Shown here in pieces: positions 1-8,337 of a stretch of DNA of 22,919 nucleotides. The DNA comes from a virus. How positions within the stretch are numbered: position 1 is the first letter of the stretch; each line of letters begins with the position of its first letter. The notes under the pieces are model-generated. The model searched no databases. It saw only the letters and a list, made by a program, of their open reading frames with translations, and had not been told where the DNA came from. Location of the stretch: the IMG/VR virus record IMGVR_UViG_3300037847_004410, positions 1 to 22,919 of that record; one strand, 5' to 3'. Both the position numbers and the translations under genes were made by a program.

Positions 1-842
1 TGTTCTTTCTTGGCATCTATTTCTGCCTGTACATCAACTACACCTCTTGTTGCAGCGTACTTGTAGTCCGATACGGTTTTCCTTGTTTTCTCAATGTCTT
101 TGACGAAATTAGAAATATCAGTTGCTAAACCACCCAACGGGATTGGATCACACTTAGATGGTTTTGGTACTTTGTTTGTCGATTCTTTTTCTTCTGCAAG
201 GACTTCATCACTTGCATTTTTCTTATCACTAGGGTCAGCACTATCAATAGTCGTGTGGTTTTGTGTGCCGTTTGTTTGTTGATTATTAGGTGCTTCTGTT
301 TCCCCTTGTGGTTTCTGTACTGCTGTCGTTGACGGAACTGGAGCTAAATCACCAGGATCTTGTTTAACTGTTCTCGCATAAGTTGCAACATTCTGTCCCC
401 TTGATGGGTTCAGACCATTGAAAGGAACGAACTTAGCATCAGGAACCTCTGCCATGATGGCAGTATAATCATTGTAACCAATCACACCCATGATGACTGG
501 TTGTTGTCCGTCTTCTCCATCTAAGAAGAAACCAAAGACAAACATACCCTGTCTCAGGTTTGCACTCTCAGATGTCGCAGCAGTTCCACCACCTGCTGTG
601 ACGGGATACATAACCGTCGCCCATGGTAGGTGGTCATCAGGTAGTTCTGATGGAACCGCAGTATGGTAACCCATAATACGGACTTTATATCTTTGACCAA
701 ATCCAGGAGTCTTTGTATTATCTTCGCTAGGAATACCGCTCTTATTATCTACCCAAGAAGATTCCTCTGCAATCTGTCCTATCCACCAGTAGAATCCGTC
801 TCTACCTACAAAATATTTTTTAAACAGTCCTTGATCTATCAT
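1..842 (-). CDS. gp5: gp5-like baseplate hub protein, N-terminal part (runs off window)
   Basis: The reading frame opens with an ATG at 842-840 (protein start MIDQGLFKKYFVGRDGFYWW) and stays open for 280 codons to the window edge, so the C-terminus is missing. Residues 1 to about 160 look like the OB-fold of phage hub/spike proteins: they contain GFGQRYKVRIMGYH, LPWATVMYPV and a GMFVFGFFLDGEDGQQPVIMGVIG stretch typed here in part only for its pattern. After that comes a Gln/Thr/Lys-rich linker. gp5 forms the central hub and needle base of T4-like baseplates. T4 gp5 carries an internal lysozyme domain after the OB-fold. None is visible in the part seen here; wall-cutting domains are in two neighbouring genes instead. 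It overlaps the upstream gene by four bases (ATGA), so translation is probably coupled. The family call rests on the N-terminal pattern and on the position next to a gp27-like gene. Confidence 0.8.
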   Translation of the reverse strand, partial: MIDQGLFKKYFVGRDGFYWWIGQIAEESSWVDNKSGIPSEDNTKTPGFGQRYKVRIMGYHTAVPSELPDDHLPWATVMYPVTAGGGTAATSESANLRQGMFVFGFFLDGEDGQQPVIMGVIGYNDYTAIMAEVPDAKFVPFNGLNPSRGQNVATYARTVKQDPGDLAPVPSTTAVQKPQGETEAPNNQQTNGTQNHTTIDSADPSDKKNASDEVLAEEKESTNKVPKPSKCDPIPLGGLATDISNFVKDIEKTRKTVSDYKYAATRGVVDVQAEIDAKKE

Positions 843-2185
843 GGATTGGCAAACCCTGTGTTTTTACCGAATGAATCTCTGACAAGTGAGAGACTACTGA
901 AAGACTCCTCTGGTGTCACACGGTGACAAACATGTGCTACCATATATATGCCACCACTCTCAGGGTTTGATTCCTTGTTAGATTGACCCTTGAGTTGTGG
1001 GAAGTCACATTGGATTAAGTCACCCGCTTTGATACTTAAGTCAAGTGCAATAGTAATATTAGTCTGTACAGAGAACAACTGATTGTATCTCATCACAGAT
1101 TGAACCATACTTCTCTCAGCATCATAGTTAGACACTGTTGGATTATCTTTCCAGTTCTTCAACTGAGCATCAGATGTAGTCCCTCTAGGAATAGTTCCAA
1201 CATCTAGAACATGACTGAACAATCTTGTAGGTGACTGAGTAAATTCTCTTGCCACCTGATCTGGTGCAAACTTCTTACCTGCAGTTGATAACTTACTCTT
1301 CTGATCCCCAATGTCAAAGTTGACAACCTTGTAATTCATTGAATAGAAGTCAAAGAAAATTGACCTGTTGTTGTAGGTTCCAAGAGACATACTCTCTTTG
1401 GTATCCACATCTCTATCGATACTATAAGATAAAATCTTTCCATCATATCCACCAGATGGAGAATCATTTATATTGTTGTATAAGTAACTCTTAACTGGTG
1501 TCTGTTCAAATATCTTGTCAATTGATTTGAAATTAAATCCATCCCTGGTCTGGTAAAATAAGTATCCTGCCGCACCACCTACACTATTACCTGAACCACT
1601 ACTTGTTCCCAGTGGTACAGACTTAGATGCTAACCAAGTACAAACATACAATGGTTTCCTATCATTACCAATGAAGTTATATTCAATCGCTGTTGAATCA
1701 ACATTGAATGTTTTGGTATCAGTTTTCAGTACATCCTTCAAAATCTTTATTATATTGTCAGATATTTTTCCTTCATACCTTTGTACTACTCTGGACTGTT
1801 CATTCGCAAAGTATTCTTTAGAGCACAGGTCCAACATGTACACATCATTCTGTGTTCCTGGTTGAGCATTTCTTACTCTGTTGACATACATACCATCCTT
1901 CAGAGTTAAGGTATTGCCATAGTTATCTTCGATAGAGATATCAACTCTCTCACCACCTCTAATTGGGAGACCATCAAGGAGACCTTCGGATGCAATGGTA
2001 TCATTACCACTCATTTCATAACCACTCTCAGCCAATACCATTGAACAGGTAGTGACATTAGACAATACACTCTCGTAATATCTAAAGTCGGGAGTGATGA
2101 CAGAAATATCCGCACTAGAACTATTCTGACTTGAAGAGATCAGAAGTTCCTTGATATTAGCTGCTTGTGCTGGTGAATTTGCCAT
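839..2185 (-). CDS. Baseplate hub protein, gp27-like
   Basis: This 448-aa soluble protein has no signal peptide or membrane segment. It begins MANSPAQAANIKELLISSSQ and has mixed beta-rich sequence throughout, with motifs such as ITPDFRYYESVLSNVTTCSM and GGERVDISIEDNYGN that resemble the tail-tube-like domains of hub proteins. T4 gp27 (391 aa) forms the trimeric ring that joins the gp5 spike to the tail tube. This gene sits directly before gp5, sharing ATGA with it, and directly after the GH19-domain gene, sharing TAATG. That position fits a hub ring partner of gp5. I infer the gp27 role from size, fold-like pattern and place; the sequence match to T4 gp27 is not obvious by eye. Another baseplate hub component is the main alternative. 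Confidence 0.6.
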   Translation of the reverse strand: MANSPAQAANIKELLISSSQNSSSADISVITPDFRYYESVLSNVTTCSMVLAESGYEMSGNDTIASEGLLDGLPIRGGERVDISIEDNYGNTLTLKDGMYVNRVRNAQPGTQNDVYMLDLCSKEYFANEQSRVVQRYEGKISDNIIKILKDVLKTDTKTFNVDSTAIEYNFIGNDRKPLYVCTWLASKSVPLGTSSGSGNSVGGAAGYLFYQTRDGFNFKSIDKIFEQTPVKSYLYNNINDSPSGGYDGKILSYSIDRDVDTKESMSLGTYNNRSIFFDFYSMNYKVVNFDIGDQKSKLSTAGKKFAPDQVAREFTQSPTRLFSHVLDVGTIPRGTTSDAQLKNWKDNPTVSNYDAERSMVQSVMRYNQLFSVQTNITIALDLSIKAGDLIQCDFPQLKGQSNKESNPESGGIYMVAHVCHRVTPEESFSSLSLVRDSFGKNTGFANP

Positions 2186-4626
2186 TAACCCTGTTTATAT
2201 AATGAGCCCAATACTTGTGACTTATAGTAACTATTTACCACGTCACCAGAACCCATAATTATTGGAGTTCCCTTACCACCACCAGACATCATAGGTGGTT
2301 CTTGTCCAGGAGTCTGCATCAGGACCACTGTACTTCCAGTTTCTTCATATGAAAGTTGTTGTGATAAACCAGTAATATCACTTGACATTTGTGATTGAGA
2401 TTGAGTTGATGGTGATACCTGAGCTGGTGTAGGTTCATGTCCTGAGATTGGAAGACCAGTGCTAGAATCATAAGTGATGCCACTCACTGTGTATGTTTGT
2501 GGTTTAATTACTGGGTTTCCTTCAGATTTTTCCATCTTGGTGAGTTGACCACTACCAAGTTTCTTCAGATACTTATCATATTTTGCCTGTCTATCTGCCA
2601 TCCCATTAACTTGAGATGGTTTTGTTGCGGCTGGATAATTAATCGCCTTAGAATGTAAGAATACATTATCCCAATCACCTTTTACAGTTGGTCTTACATT
2701 CTTTTGCCAATACAAGATAGCAATCTTCGCCGCGATGTCTCCTCTCATCGCCAAATCTGGATTGTTCAATAGATCTATTCCAAGTTCATCTCCATATTGT
2801 TTATAGTTGTAATCATGAGTAAGTTGAATATAACCTCTTCCATGATATTTTGCAGGAACCACTGTCCCATCAGGTAATGTGTAAGGACCACCACCACCGT
2901 AGTCTGAACGACCACCACTTATCTCTCTATCATAAACAAAGTTACCAGATTCATGTGCCATTTGTGCCATGAATGCTGCCAATTCCTTCCCTTCATATCC
3001 TGCTTCTCTTGCTGCTCTCAATAGTGAAGCCTCACCATATTCTGTGCTTCCTGATGGGGTAGATCCTGTAAATTGTGATTTATATTCCTCATATGTGTCA
3101 GGTAAACCAGTATCCTCTACTCTTGCATTATAATACTCTTGTTCGGTCATCATCCTTTCAGGTTCTGGAGCTTCTGATGTCTCTTTATTTTCGCCAGTCT
3201 CCTGTCGTTTTTTCCACTCGTTATAGGCGGCTTGATACTGTTGCGTTCCCTTTGTACCTTTGGGGAAGTGCGACCTTATCGGTTTCTTATTCTCTTTATT
3301 TCCACCAAGCACTGCAGTAACTATATTACCAATAGTATTATTCCAATCTTCTTTTAGTTTGTTCCCAACTGCATCAACTCCACCACCCATTGTCATAACA
3401 TAGAGTAAGTCACCAACATATTCACCAACAATTTCACCTACCAGTGTTCCAACTACTGGAACAGGAATGAATGAGCCAAGAACACCACCGATTCCTGCAC
3501 CAGCAGTTTTGAATACGGTTTGTCCTATTGGATCTCCAGACAATAAAGAGACAAGAGCCGTAATTAAAGAACCAACAACAGGTATTCTACCAAGAGTACT
3601 CTTAAGTGCCTTAGTGGCTTTAAGAGCATTCTTACCACCAAGTTTAAGAATAAGTCTGTTGGTGGAACGTCCGACACCACCCTTCAGTAATTGACTACCT
3701 TTAGGACCTTTAGGTGTAGGTGCCTTGGTTTTGGGGGGTTTGACTTTAGGTGTAGGTGCCTTGGTTTTGGGGGGTTTGACTTTAGGTGGCTTGGGTACTA
3801 ATTTACCAAGATCTTTAATCCTCCTCAATATTCCTTTTGCAAAATTCTTCAGAGATTTACCAATCCTCCCAAAGGAACTCCCTAATTTCCTACCCATGCC
3901 TCGGAGAAGAGAACCTATACCTTTTCCAAGGTTTTTGATTGGTGAGGCAACTTTACCAATTAACTTAAGTCCTCCCCTAAGTGATTTTCCTAAAAATTTA
4001 AGTCCAGAACTGAGTATCCTACCAGCATTATTGAGCGCTGCAAGAGAAGCTTTCAGAGGAGCAATTATACTACTTCCATTTTCTTGTATCCAATTGAGAA
4101 GATTCCCAAGTCCAATCATGGTGAAAAACTTGAGTGGGTCAAATCCCTCTGTGCCTTTGGCCAGGTCACTAGCCATCCCAACTACCTTACCAGCACCTTT
4201 CTCTAGTAGACTTTCTCTCTGTCTCTTCTTAGCTATCTCAGCAGCTTTACGTTTAGCTTTTCTTTTGTTTTCAACATTCTTCAGTTTTGCTGCTGAGGTT
4301 TTCTTCAGAACATTTGTCAGACCAATAATACTATCAAGTTGATTGTTGATGGTCTCGTAATTAACCTTAGATGGTTTCCCTACTTCATCTGGTTTATCTG
4401 ATATTGTCTCTACTCTATAACTACCAACCATAGGTGTGGTTGGCACAATCGCACCACTCTTACCATCTCCAACCGTTTCTTCAACACCTTTTCCAGATTT
4501 TACTAAAGCACCTTTTTTACCTTTCTTACCCGAAACAAAATTCTTAGCAGCACCTGCAACTGCTTTTTTCCCCGCCCCTGAGGCTAAAGCTTTGATTGCT
4601 GGACCTATAAGTGCTTGTGCTGCCAT
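2185..4626 (-). CDS. Large tail structural protein with GH19-type lysozyme/chitinase domain
   Basis: This 813-aa protein is very basic at the N-terminus. It then has glycine- and leucine-rich amphipathic stretches (about residues 155-270), a Lys/Pro repeat (about 281-304), a hydrophobic glycine-rich block (about 350-420) and a GH19-like hydrolase domain (about 540-700). In that domain MAQMAHESGNF places the likely catalytic Glu near residue 559, followed by HGRGYIQLTHDYNYKQYG, the usual GH19/endolysin signature. The C-terminus is Ser/Gln-rich and ends in SQVLGSLYKQG. The domain should cut glycan strands of peptidoglycan during infection. The hydrophobic, glycine-rich body and its position after the gp26/gp51 pair make it a candidate tape-measure or hub-lysozyme protein. 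It overlaps both neighbours by one base (TAATG). The enzyme domain is clear; the structural role is inferred. Confidence 0.75.
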   Translation of the reverse strand: MAAQALIGPAIKALASGAGKKAVAGAAKNFVSGKKGKKGALVKSGKGVEETVGDGKSGAIVPTTPMVGSYRVETISDKPDEVGKPSKVNYETINNQLDSIIGLTNVLKKTSAAKLKNVENKRKAKRKAAEIAKKRQRESLLEKGAGKVVGMASDLAKGTEGFDPLKFFTMIGLGNLLNWIQENGSSIIAPLKASLAALNNAGRILSSGLKFLGKSLRGGLKLIGKVASPIKNLGKGIGSLLRGMGRKLGSSFGRIGKSLKNFAKGILRRIKDLGKLVPKPPKVKPPKTKAPTPKVKPPKTKAPTPKGPKGSQLLKGGVGRSTNRLILKLGGKNALKATKALKSTLGRIPVVGSLITALVSLLSGDPIGQTVFKTAGAGIGGVLGSFIPVPVVGTLVGEIVGEYVGDLLYVMTMGGGVDAVGNKLKEDWNNTIGNIVTAVLGGNKENKKPIRSHFPKGTKGTQQYQAAYNEWKKRQETGENKETSEAPEPERMMTEQEYYNARVEDTGLPDTYEEYKSQFTGSTPSGSTEYGEASLLRAAREAGYEGKELAAFMAQMAHESGNFVYDREISGGRSDYGGGGPYTLPDGTVVPAKYHGRGYIQLTHDYNYKQYGDELGIDLLNNPDLAMRGDIAAKIAILYWQKNVRPTVKGDWDNVFLHSKAINYPAATKPSQVNGMADRQAKYDKYLKKLGSGQLTKMEKSEGNPVIKPQTYTVSGITYDSSTGLPISGHEPTPAQVSPSTQSQSQMSSDITGLSQQLSYEETGSTVVLMQTPGQEPPMMSGGGKGTPIIMGSGDVVNSYYKSQVLGSLYKQG
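3713..3784 (-). repeat. 36-bp tandem repeat, two copies, inside the GH19 tail gene
   Basis: Two identical 36-bp units (3713-3748 and 3749-3784) lie head to tail. A shorter, diverged third start follows. They are in frame and encode the 12-residue unit KVKPPKTKAPTP twice, a lysine/proline linker. Perfect identity at DNA level, not only protein level, points to a recent slippage duplication. Confidence 0.9.
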
Positions 4627-6680
4627 TATCCTACAATGTTATAGATGGATTTGATAACAATAAACTCAGTGTTACCCAAGTCCCTTGAAGAGAACGATGG
4701 AACATCCTTTTGACCAGCCGACACTGTACTAGTTGGTGGTTTTTGAGTAGGTGCGGGAATAGGTAAGACAGGTGCCTGTTTACTCTTTTGGGGTGGTGGT
4801 GAAATAGTTGGTGTTGATTTTGATGATGGTTTCACCGTAGCAATACGTCTTCCTCTTCTGTTGGTTTTAAATGCAGGAGCTCCTTCTTCTGGTGAAGATT
4901 TCACCTCACCCGCATCAGTTCCACTTCCAGGTTTAATTGTCCCATCGAAAACTCTAAGGGGGTTGACTACCTTTCCATCTTTATATGTTTGAAGATGTAA
5001 ATGTGTTTGAGCATAATTATTGGATGCCGTACCTAGAGGAATTAATTTTCCAATTCTCTCACCCCTCTTTACGGTAGTCCCCACTTTCTTATCTGGTGTC
5101 ATATGTAGATATGTCGCCATCAATCCATTGCCATGATTGACGGTTAAATTTGATGTGTATCCAGAAGTTTGATATGGGTAGTGTGGACTACTTGCTGCAA
5201 CCTTACCGTCTGCCATAGAAACAACAGGAACTTTAGGATCGGCACCATATGGTGGATCCTCTGTTATATCAATACCAGCATGTCCACCATAACTTCTTGG
5301 ATCACCATATTTTTGACCAGATTGTCCTTTGTAAGATCCTGATGGAACTGGTTGAACAACCCCTCCACCTGAGAATCCTTGAATAACACCCTCGGTTGGG
5401 ATATTAGTTCCACCAGCTGATTTATTCATAGCCAGAAGGTTGTTAAGACCATAGGCATCAACTGCCTTCTTACTCATCACAACCTCACCTGGTTGAGCTG
5501 CAATCAGTTGAGTATCAGGTCCCATACCTTTGATGGTTTCACCAGTATTGATGTTGATGACTCCACCACCAGACATACCTTCTACTTGTGTTTCTTCTTT
5601 CTCTCTTTCAGCTTTCGGTTTGAACTTTTCTATGGGTTCAAACTGGAATACTTCTGCCTTTGGAATTCTGGGGATTGTAAACTTGTCTTCCTCATCAACT
5701 CCCTCTTCACCAGCGAACATACCGAAGATACCATTGATTGCATTCTCAAGATTTGTTATACCACCATTCAAAGGTTCAACCATCTTATTGAGATTTTCAA
5801 CAATTCCACCAAACAAAAATTCAAGAATACCATTAACCACATTGATCACACCATTTACCATATCAATCAATGGATTGAGCGCCAACAATGGGTCATCAAG
5901 GATCTCAATGAGCCCCTTAAGAGCATTACCCAAGAAAATATTCTTAAAGAAATCTATGATCGTATCAAACATACTCTTTAAGGGTTTGGTGACTTTATCA
6001 GTTACCGTCTTTTTAAACCCTTTGGCACTCTTTTCTAGACCACTTTCCTTATCTCTTTTCTTTTTCTTCTCTCCAGCGACTCTATCAGCATCCGACTCTT
6101 TCTTTTGAATTTCAAGTTCCTCAGCAGATATATCCAACATATCACTAAGATTACTCTCAATCTTAGTCAACTTGTCTGAAATATCACCTAGAAAACTCTT
6201 TATTCCACCCACTGCGGGATCCTGTCCAACCTCAACATCAGGTTCTGTAGTTCCTGGAAGAGCAAGTAAAGATGATTGAGGTCTTGCTCTTTCTGATGTT
6301 TTTACATTAGCAACAAAAGAATCAAATTTAATCTTCTCTTTCTTTACTTTGAATCTACCTGTATTTCCCTTTACTCTCTTAAACTCTTCAGTTAATATTT
6401 CAGTTTCTTCGGTTGGCATCTTACTGTCTGCCATCCTACCTTCTATCATCCTCTCCCTGAGAAGAGTCTTGTAGGTTGCATAGTCAATATCAATAGCATC
6501 TTCCAAACCCAAAAGGGTTAGGATTCTTTCATCAATTTGTTCAGAGACCAGATCTTCTTCTCTCTCATCTGGTACATAAACAGCCAATGCACCCGATTTG
6601 TTCCCTCCAGATTTTCCCCTAATGGAGTCAAGCAGGTCATCAAGCCCTGGGATATTTTGATCATCGGATGGATTTATCAT
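4626..6680 (-). CDS. Large tail structural protein with M23 metallopeptidase domain
   Basis: This 684-aa protein has a charged, coiled-coil-like N-terminal third (for example EELEIQKKESDADR), then amphipathic helices about residues 235-330. A Gly-rich region around 385-450 holds two SGGGV motifs and PGEVVMSKKAV, a pattern I associate with tail tape-measure proteins. Residues about 450-585 are an M23/LytM endopeptidase domain: HAGID gives zinc ligands His467 and Asp471, and HLHL gives His560 and His562. The last 90 residues are Pro/Thr-rich. M23 enzymes cut peptide cross-links in peptidoglycan, so the domain likely helps the tail cross the wall. It starts inside the stop of the small gp51-like ORF (ATGA) and ends in a TAATG overlap with the GH19 gene. 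It is the first large gene after the chaperone-like pair, which is the place of the tape measure in many phages; that role is inferred. Confidence 0.75.
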   Translation of the reverse strand: MINPSDDQNIPGLDDLLDSIRGKSGGNKSGALAVYVPDEREEDLVSEQIDERILTLLGLEDAIDIDYATYKTLLRERMIEGRMADSKMPTEETEILTEEFKRVKGNTGRFKVKKEKIKFDSFVANVKTSERARPQSSLLALPGTTEPDVEVGQDPAVGGIKSFLGDISDKLTKIESNLSDMLDISAEELEIQKKESDADRVAGEKKKKRDKESGLEKSAKGFKKTVTDKVTKPLKSMFDTIIDFFKNIFLGNALKGLIEILDDPLLALNPLIDMVNGVINVVNGILEFLFGGIVENLNKMVEPLNGGITNLENAINGIFGMFAGEEGVDEEDKFTIPRIPKAEVFQFEPIEKFKPKAEREKEETQVEGMSGGGVININTGETIKGMGPDTQLIAAQPGEVVMSKKAVDAYGLNNLLAMNKSAGGTNIPTEGVIQGFSGGGVVQPVPSGSYKGQSGQKYGDPRSYGGHAGIDITEDPPYGADPKVPVVSMADGKVAASSPHYPYQTSGYTSNLTVNHGNGLMATYLHMTPDKKVGTTVKRGERIGKLIPLGTASNNYAQTHLHLQTYKDGKVVNPLRVFDGTIKPGSGTDAGEVKSSPEEGAPAFKTNRRGRRIATVKPSSKSTPTISPPPQKSKQAPVLPIPAPTQKPPTSTVSAGQKDVPSFSSRDLGNTEFIVIKSIYNIVG

Positions 6681-6850
6681 TGGTTAGCTTTTGCCTTTTC
6701 CTCTTCTTCTTTAATGTGGTTCTGAAGAAGTGATACATAAACATCACGCTCCCAAGGCATCATGTTTTCAATCTCAGTCAATGAATATTTATGGTACTGC
6801 ATCAAAGCAAAGTTTAATCTAAAGTATGACTCAAGATTCATGTGAGCCAT
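6677..6850 (-). CDS. Small gp51-like ORF, probable frameshift extension of gp26
   Basis: This 57-aa ORF (start MAHMNLESYFRLNFALMQYH, then YSLTEIENMMPWERDVYVSLL, end EEEEKAKANQ) is helical and charged. Small proteins of this kind with an IENMMPWER-type core follow gp26 in T4-like phages and resemble the T part of lambda-type tail chaperones. T4 gp51 is a baseplate hub assembly catalyst that is absent from the finished particle. It could start alone at the ATG at 6850, but its frame is exactly the -1 frame of the gp26 gene, and a slippery site with a downstream stem lies just before it. It may therefore be made mainly as a gp26 fusion. Its stop overlaps the start of the M23 gene (ATGA). Confidence 0.75.
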   Translation of the reverse strand: MAHMNLESYFRLNFALMQYHKYSLTEIENMMPWERDVYVSLLQNHIKEEEEKAKANQ

Positions 6851-6865
6851 ACCTACGCGAAAAAA
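6825..6865 (-). promoter_or_regulatory. Programmed -1 ribosomal frameshift signal (gp26 to small ORF)
   Basis: On the minus strand the gp26 frame reads AGT TTT TTC GCG TAG. This places the canonical slippery heptamer T TTT TTC (6865-6859) in the correct frame two codons before the stop. After a 7-nt spacer, 6851-6825 form a 9-bp stem (TATGGCTCA with TGAGTCATA, one G-U pair) with a 9-nt loop. A -1 slip at TTC continues as CGC GTA GGT ATG GCT, straight into the 57-aa ORF, giving a fusion of about 297 aa. All three parts and the spacing match known -1 signals. Function is inferred. Confidence 0.75.
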
Positions 6866-7569
6866 CTAGACAACCCCTCAAGAACAACTTCACTCTCTAC
6901 CTTAGTCTTAGGATTTGTGACCTTCAATGTATGAGACAACTTAGGCATCGTCTCAAAGAACTTCTCAATATCTTTGAACTGAATGGAGTTCATTTGTTCA
7001 AGGAATTCCAAAACCTCTTTCTTACTGACATCATCAGTAGACCAAACCTCTTCTTCATTGAAAATCTTATCAACACAACTAGCAATCAATTCAAATGACT
7101 GGTCAAAGTTTGAATCATTGATGTCAAAGTTGTTCTTAATAAACTGATCCAATGATGGATACCTCATCTCCATCATCAACTCATCATTGAGTTTGATTTG
7201 TTTGTTATGTTCTGGATTTTCACTAACCTTGATATCATCAATGTCAATGGTTACAGGAATTTGTGTCACACCATCATCGGGTGCAACAATATTAACTTCA
7301 ACCTCTTCACCAACAGACTTACCACGAATATTAAGGAAGAGATATTCAATATCAAATGTAGGAAGTTGTTCTACTTTAATACCTCTAGTCTGAATACAAT
7401 TCTTGATGACAGACTTAACAGCATTTGTAATCTCTTTCTGATCTTCAGTTTCAAGTGCAAGAACCAAGAGTTTCTCTTCCTTCACCAGGAAGGGTCTATA
7501 CTTGATTGTCTTTTTTGTCGAAGGCAATTCCAACGAATACGTTGGGGTGGCAATTGTTGGTAAAGGCAT
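6853..7569 (-). CDS. gp26: gp26-like baseplate hub assembly protein (T4_baseplate family)
   Basis: This 238-aa protein (start MPLPTIATPTYSLELPSTKK, then KYRPFLVKEEKLLVLALETE) matches the pattern of the T4 base plate protein family (gp26). It has a short beta-rich N-terminus, a KEEK..L.LA segment, and a helical, acidic C-terminal half. T4 gp26 helps assemble the baseplate hub. It is followed by a tiny overlapping gp51-like ORF and two very large tail genes, the order of tail chaperone pair then tape measure in lambda-like tails. The last codons carry a slippery heptamer, so the ribosome may make both the 238-aa form and a longer fusion. A late-promoter-like AATAAATA lies about 30 bases upstream of the start, overlapping the stop of the gene before it. 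Confidence 0.8.
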   Translation of the reverse strand: MPLPTIATPTYSLELPSTKKTIKYRPFLVKEEKLLVLALETEDQKEITNAVKSVIKNCIQTRGIKVEQLPTFDIEYLFLNIRGKSVGEEVEVNIVAPDDGVTQIPVTIDIDDIKVSENPEHNKQIKLNDELMMEMRYPSLDQFIKNNFDINDSNFDQSFELIASCVDKIFNEEEVWSTDDVSKKEVLEFLEQMNSIQFKDIEKFFETMPKLSHTLKVTNPKTKVESEVVLEGLSSFFA

Positions 7570-7598
7570 AATATCCTATAACGAGATGGTCAGTGGTT

Positions 7599-7606
7599 TA
7601 TTTATT
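7599..7606 (-). promoter_or_regulatory. T4-type late promoter motif upstream of gp26
   Basis: The minus strand reads AATAAATA here, one base from the T4 late consensus TATAAATA and a full match to the looser NATAAATA form proposed for cyanophages. It lies about 30 bases before the gp26 start and touches the stop of the gp54-like gene. It would start a transcript covering the hub genes. An 8-base A+T-rich motif can occur by chance. Confidence 0.4.
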
Positions 7607-8297
7607 AGGAAGCGTTGGGTCCTTTTGGATTAAAGAACTCACCATAATTCTTGAGAAGTCCCTGTTTAGATCTAAATCTAACGTATCTAGTGTATGCAAA
7701 TGACACACTCATCTTCAATACATCACTTTGATCATACGAAACTGGTATTGAGATGACATTAAGTGGGAATGCATCTACAAATTCATATGTCAATTGAGCA
7801 TCTGTAAGGTTCTTCTCAAACTTTGTGACATGAATTGGAGTTCTGTATGTCGAGGGGTAATTCATTCTATATGTGGCTGCACTACTCCTGTACATTTCTC
7901 TAGTGTCCCCACTATTGGGGTTATCAATATTCATACCACTCATATAATCAACCCAACCCTCAAAGAATTCGATGACATCATATGCCTTATCAACATAGAA
8001 AGTCATGTCAATCGTAGAGTCAAACATTCTACGATAGACCATTCTTTCAGTGACACCAGCATAATTGTTGGTGGCTTCAGTGGTAGAGAATGAAGTTCCA
8101 GGAAGAGCAGTTTCGTGACAAAGAAGTTCTATGTTCTGACCCCTTTGACTATAATCAAGTTTCCTCTCTGTTTTCAAAAAATTGAGAACATTTGGTGGTG
8201 GTTGAATTTTTACTTGATATACAGAAGTCTGAGCAAGATTCATTATCTTACTCTTTAGAGCTCCTGTCTTAAAAGCATTTGGCGATGCCCCAGCCAT
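7605..8297 (-). CDS. Tail-tube-family baseplate protein, gp54-like
   Basis: This 230-aa protein has no signal or membrane segment. It has the features of the gp19/gp54 tail-tube superfamily: an N-terminal NFLKTERKLDYSQRGQNIEL segment, a central LPGTSFSTTE loop, then beta-rich sequence ending in LKMSVSFAYTRYVRF. T4 gp54 (320 aa) starts tail-tube polymerisation on the baseplate; gp19 (163 aa) is the tube itself. The size lies between the two, and the position beside gp26 and hub genes favours a baseplate tube-initiator role. The gene starts 40 bases from the divergent gp4 start, and I see no clear promoter of its own in that gap. The tail-tube fold is likely; the exact T4 equivalent is uncertain. 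Confidence 0.6.
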   Translation of the reverse strand: MAGASPNAFKTGALKSKIMNLAQTSVYQVKIQPPPNVLNFLKTERKLDYSQRGQNIELLCHETALPGTSFSTTEATNNYAGVTERMVYRRMFDSTIDMTFYVDKAYDVIEFFEGWVDYMSGMNIDNPNSGDTREMYRSSAATYRMNYPSTYRTPIHVTKFEKNLTDAQLTYEFVDAFPLNVISIPVSYDQSDVLKMSVSFAYTRYVRFRSKQGLLKNYGEFFNPKGPNAS

Positions 8298-8298
8298 C

Positions 8299-8306
8299 TA
8301 TAAATA
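8299..8306 (+). promoter_or_regulatory. T4-type late promoter (TATAAATA) for gp4-gp48-gp53
   Basis: A perfect TATAAATA lies in the 40-base gap between divergent genes, on the plus strand, about 31 bases before the gp4 start. T4 late promoters consist mainly of this -10 motif, read by gp55 with gp33 and the sliding clamp; gp33 is encoded in this window. It would drive the four plus-strand genes up to the terminator at 11457-11486. Confidence 0.75.
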
Positions 8307-8337
8307 CACTTGACTACTATTACTATGTATGTGAGTT

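Noticed and set aside
3725-4342. 205-aa plus-strand open frame
   Set aside because: It lies opposite the GH19 tail gene, is Pro/Leu/Ser-rich as expected for the complement of Lys/Gly-rich coding sequence, and has no ribosome site or family pattern.
5493-6108. Two plus-strand open frames of 162 and 192 aa
   Set aside because: Both are complements of the M23-domain gene, overlap each other, and look like random translation.
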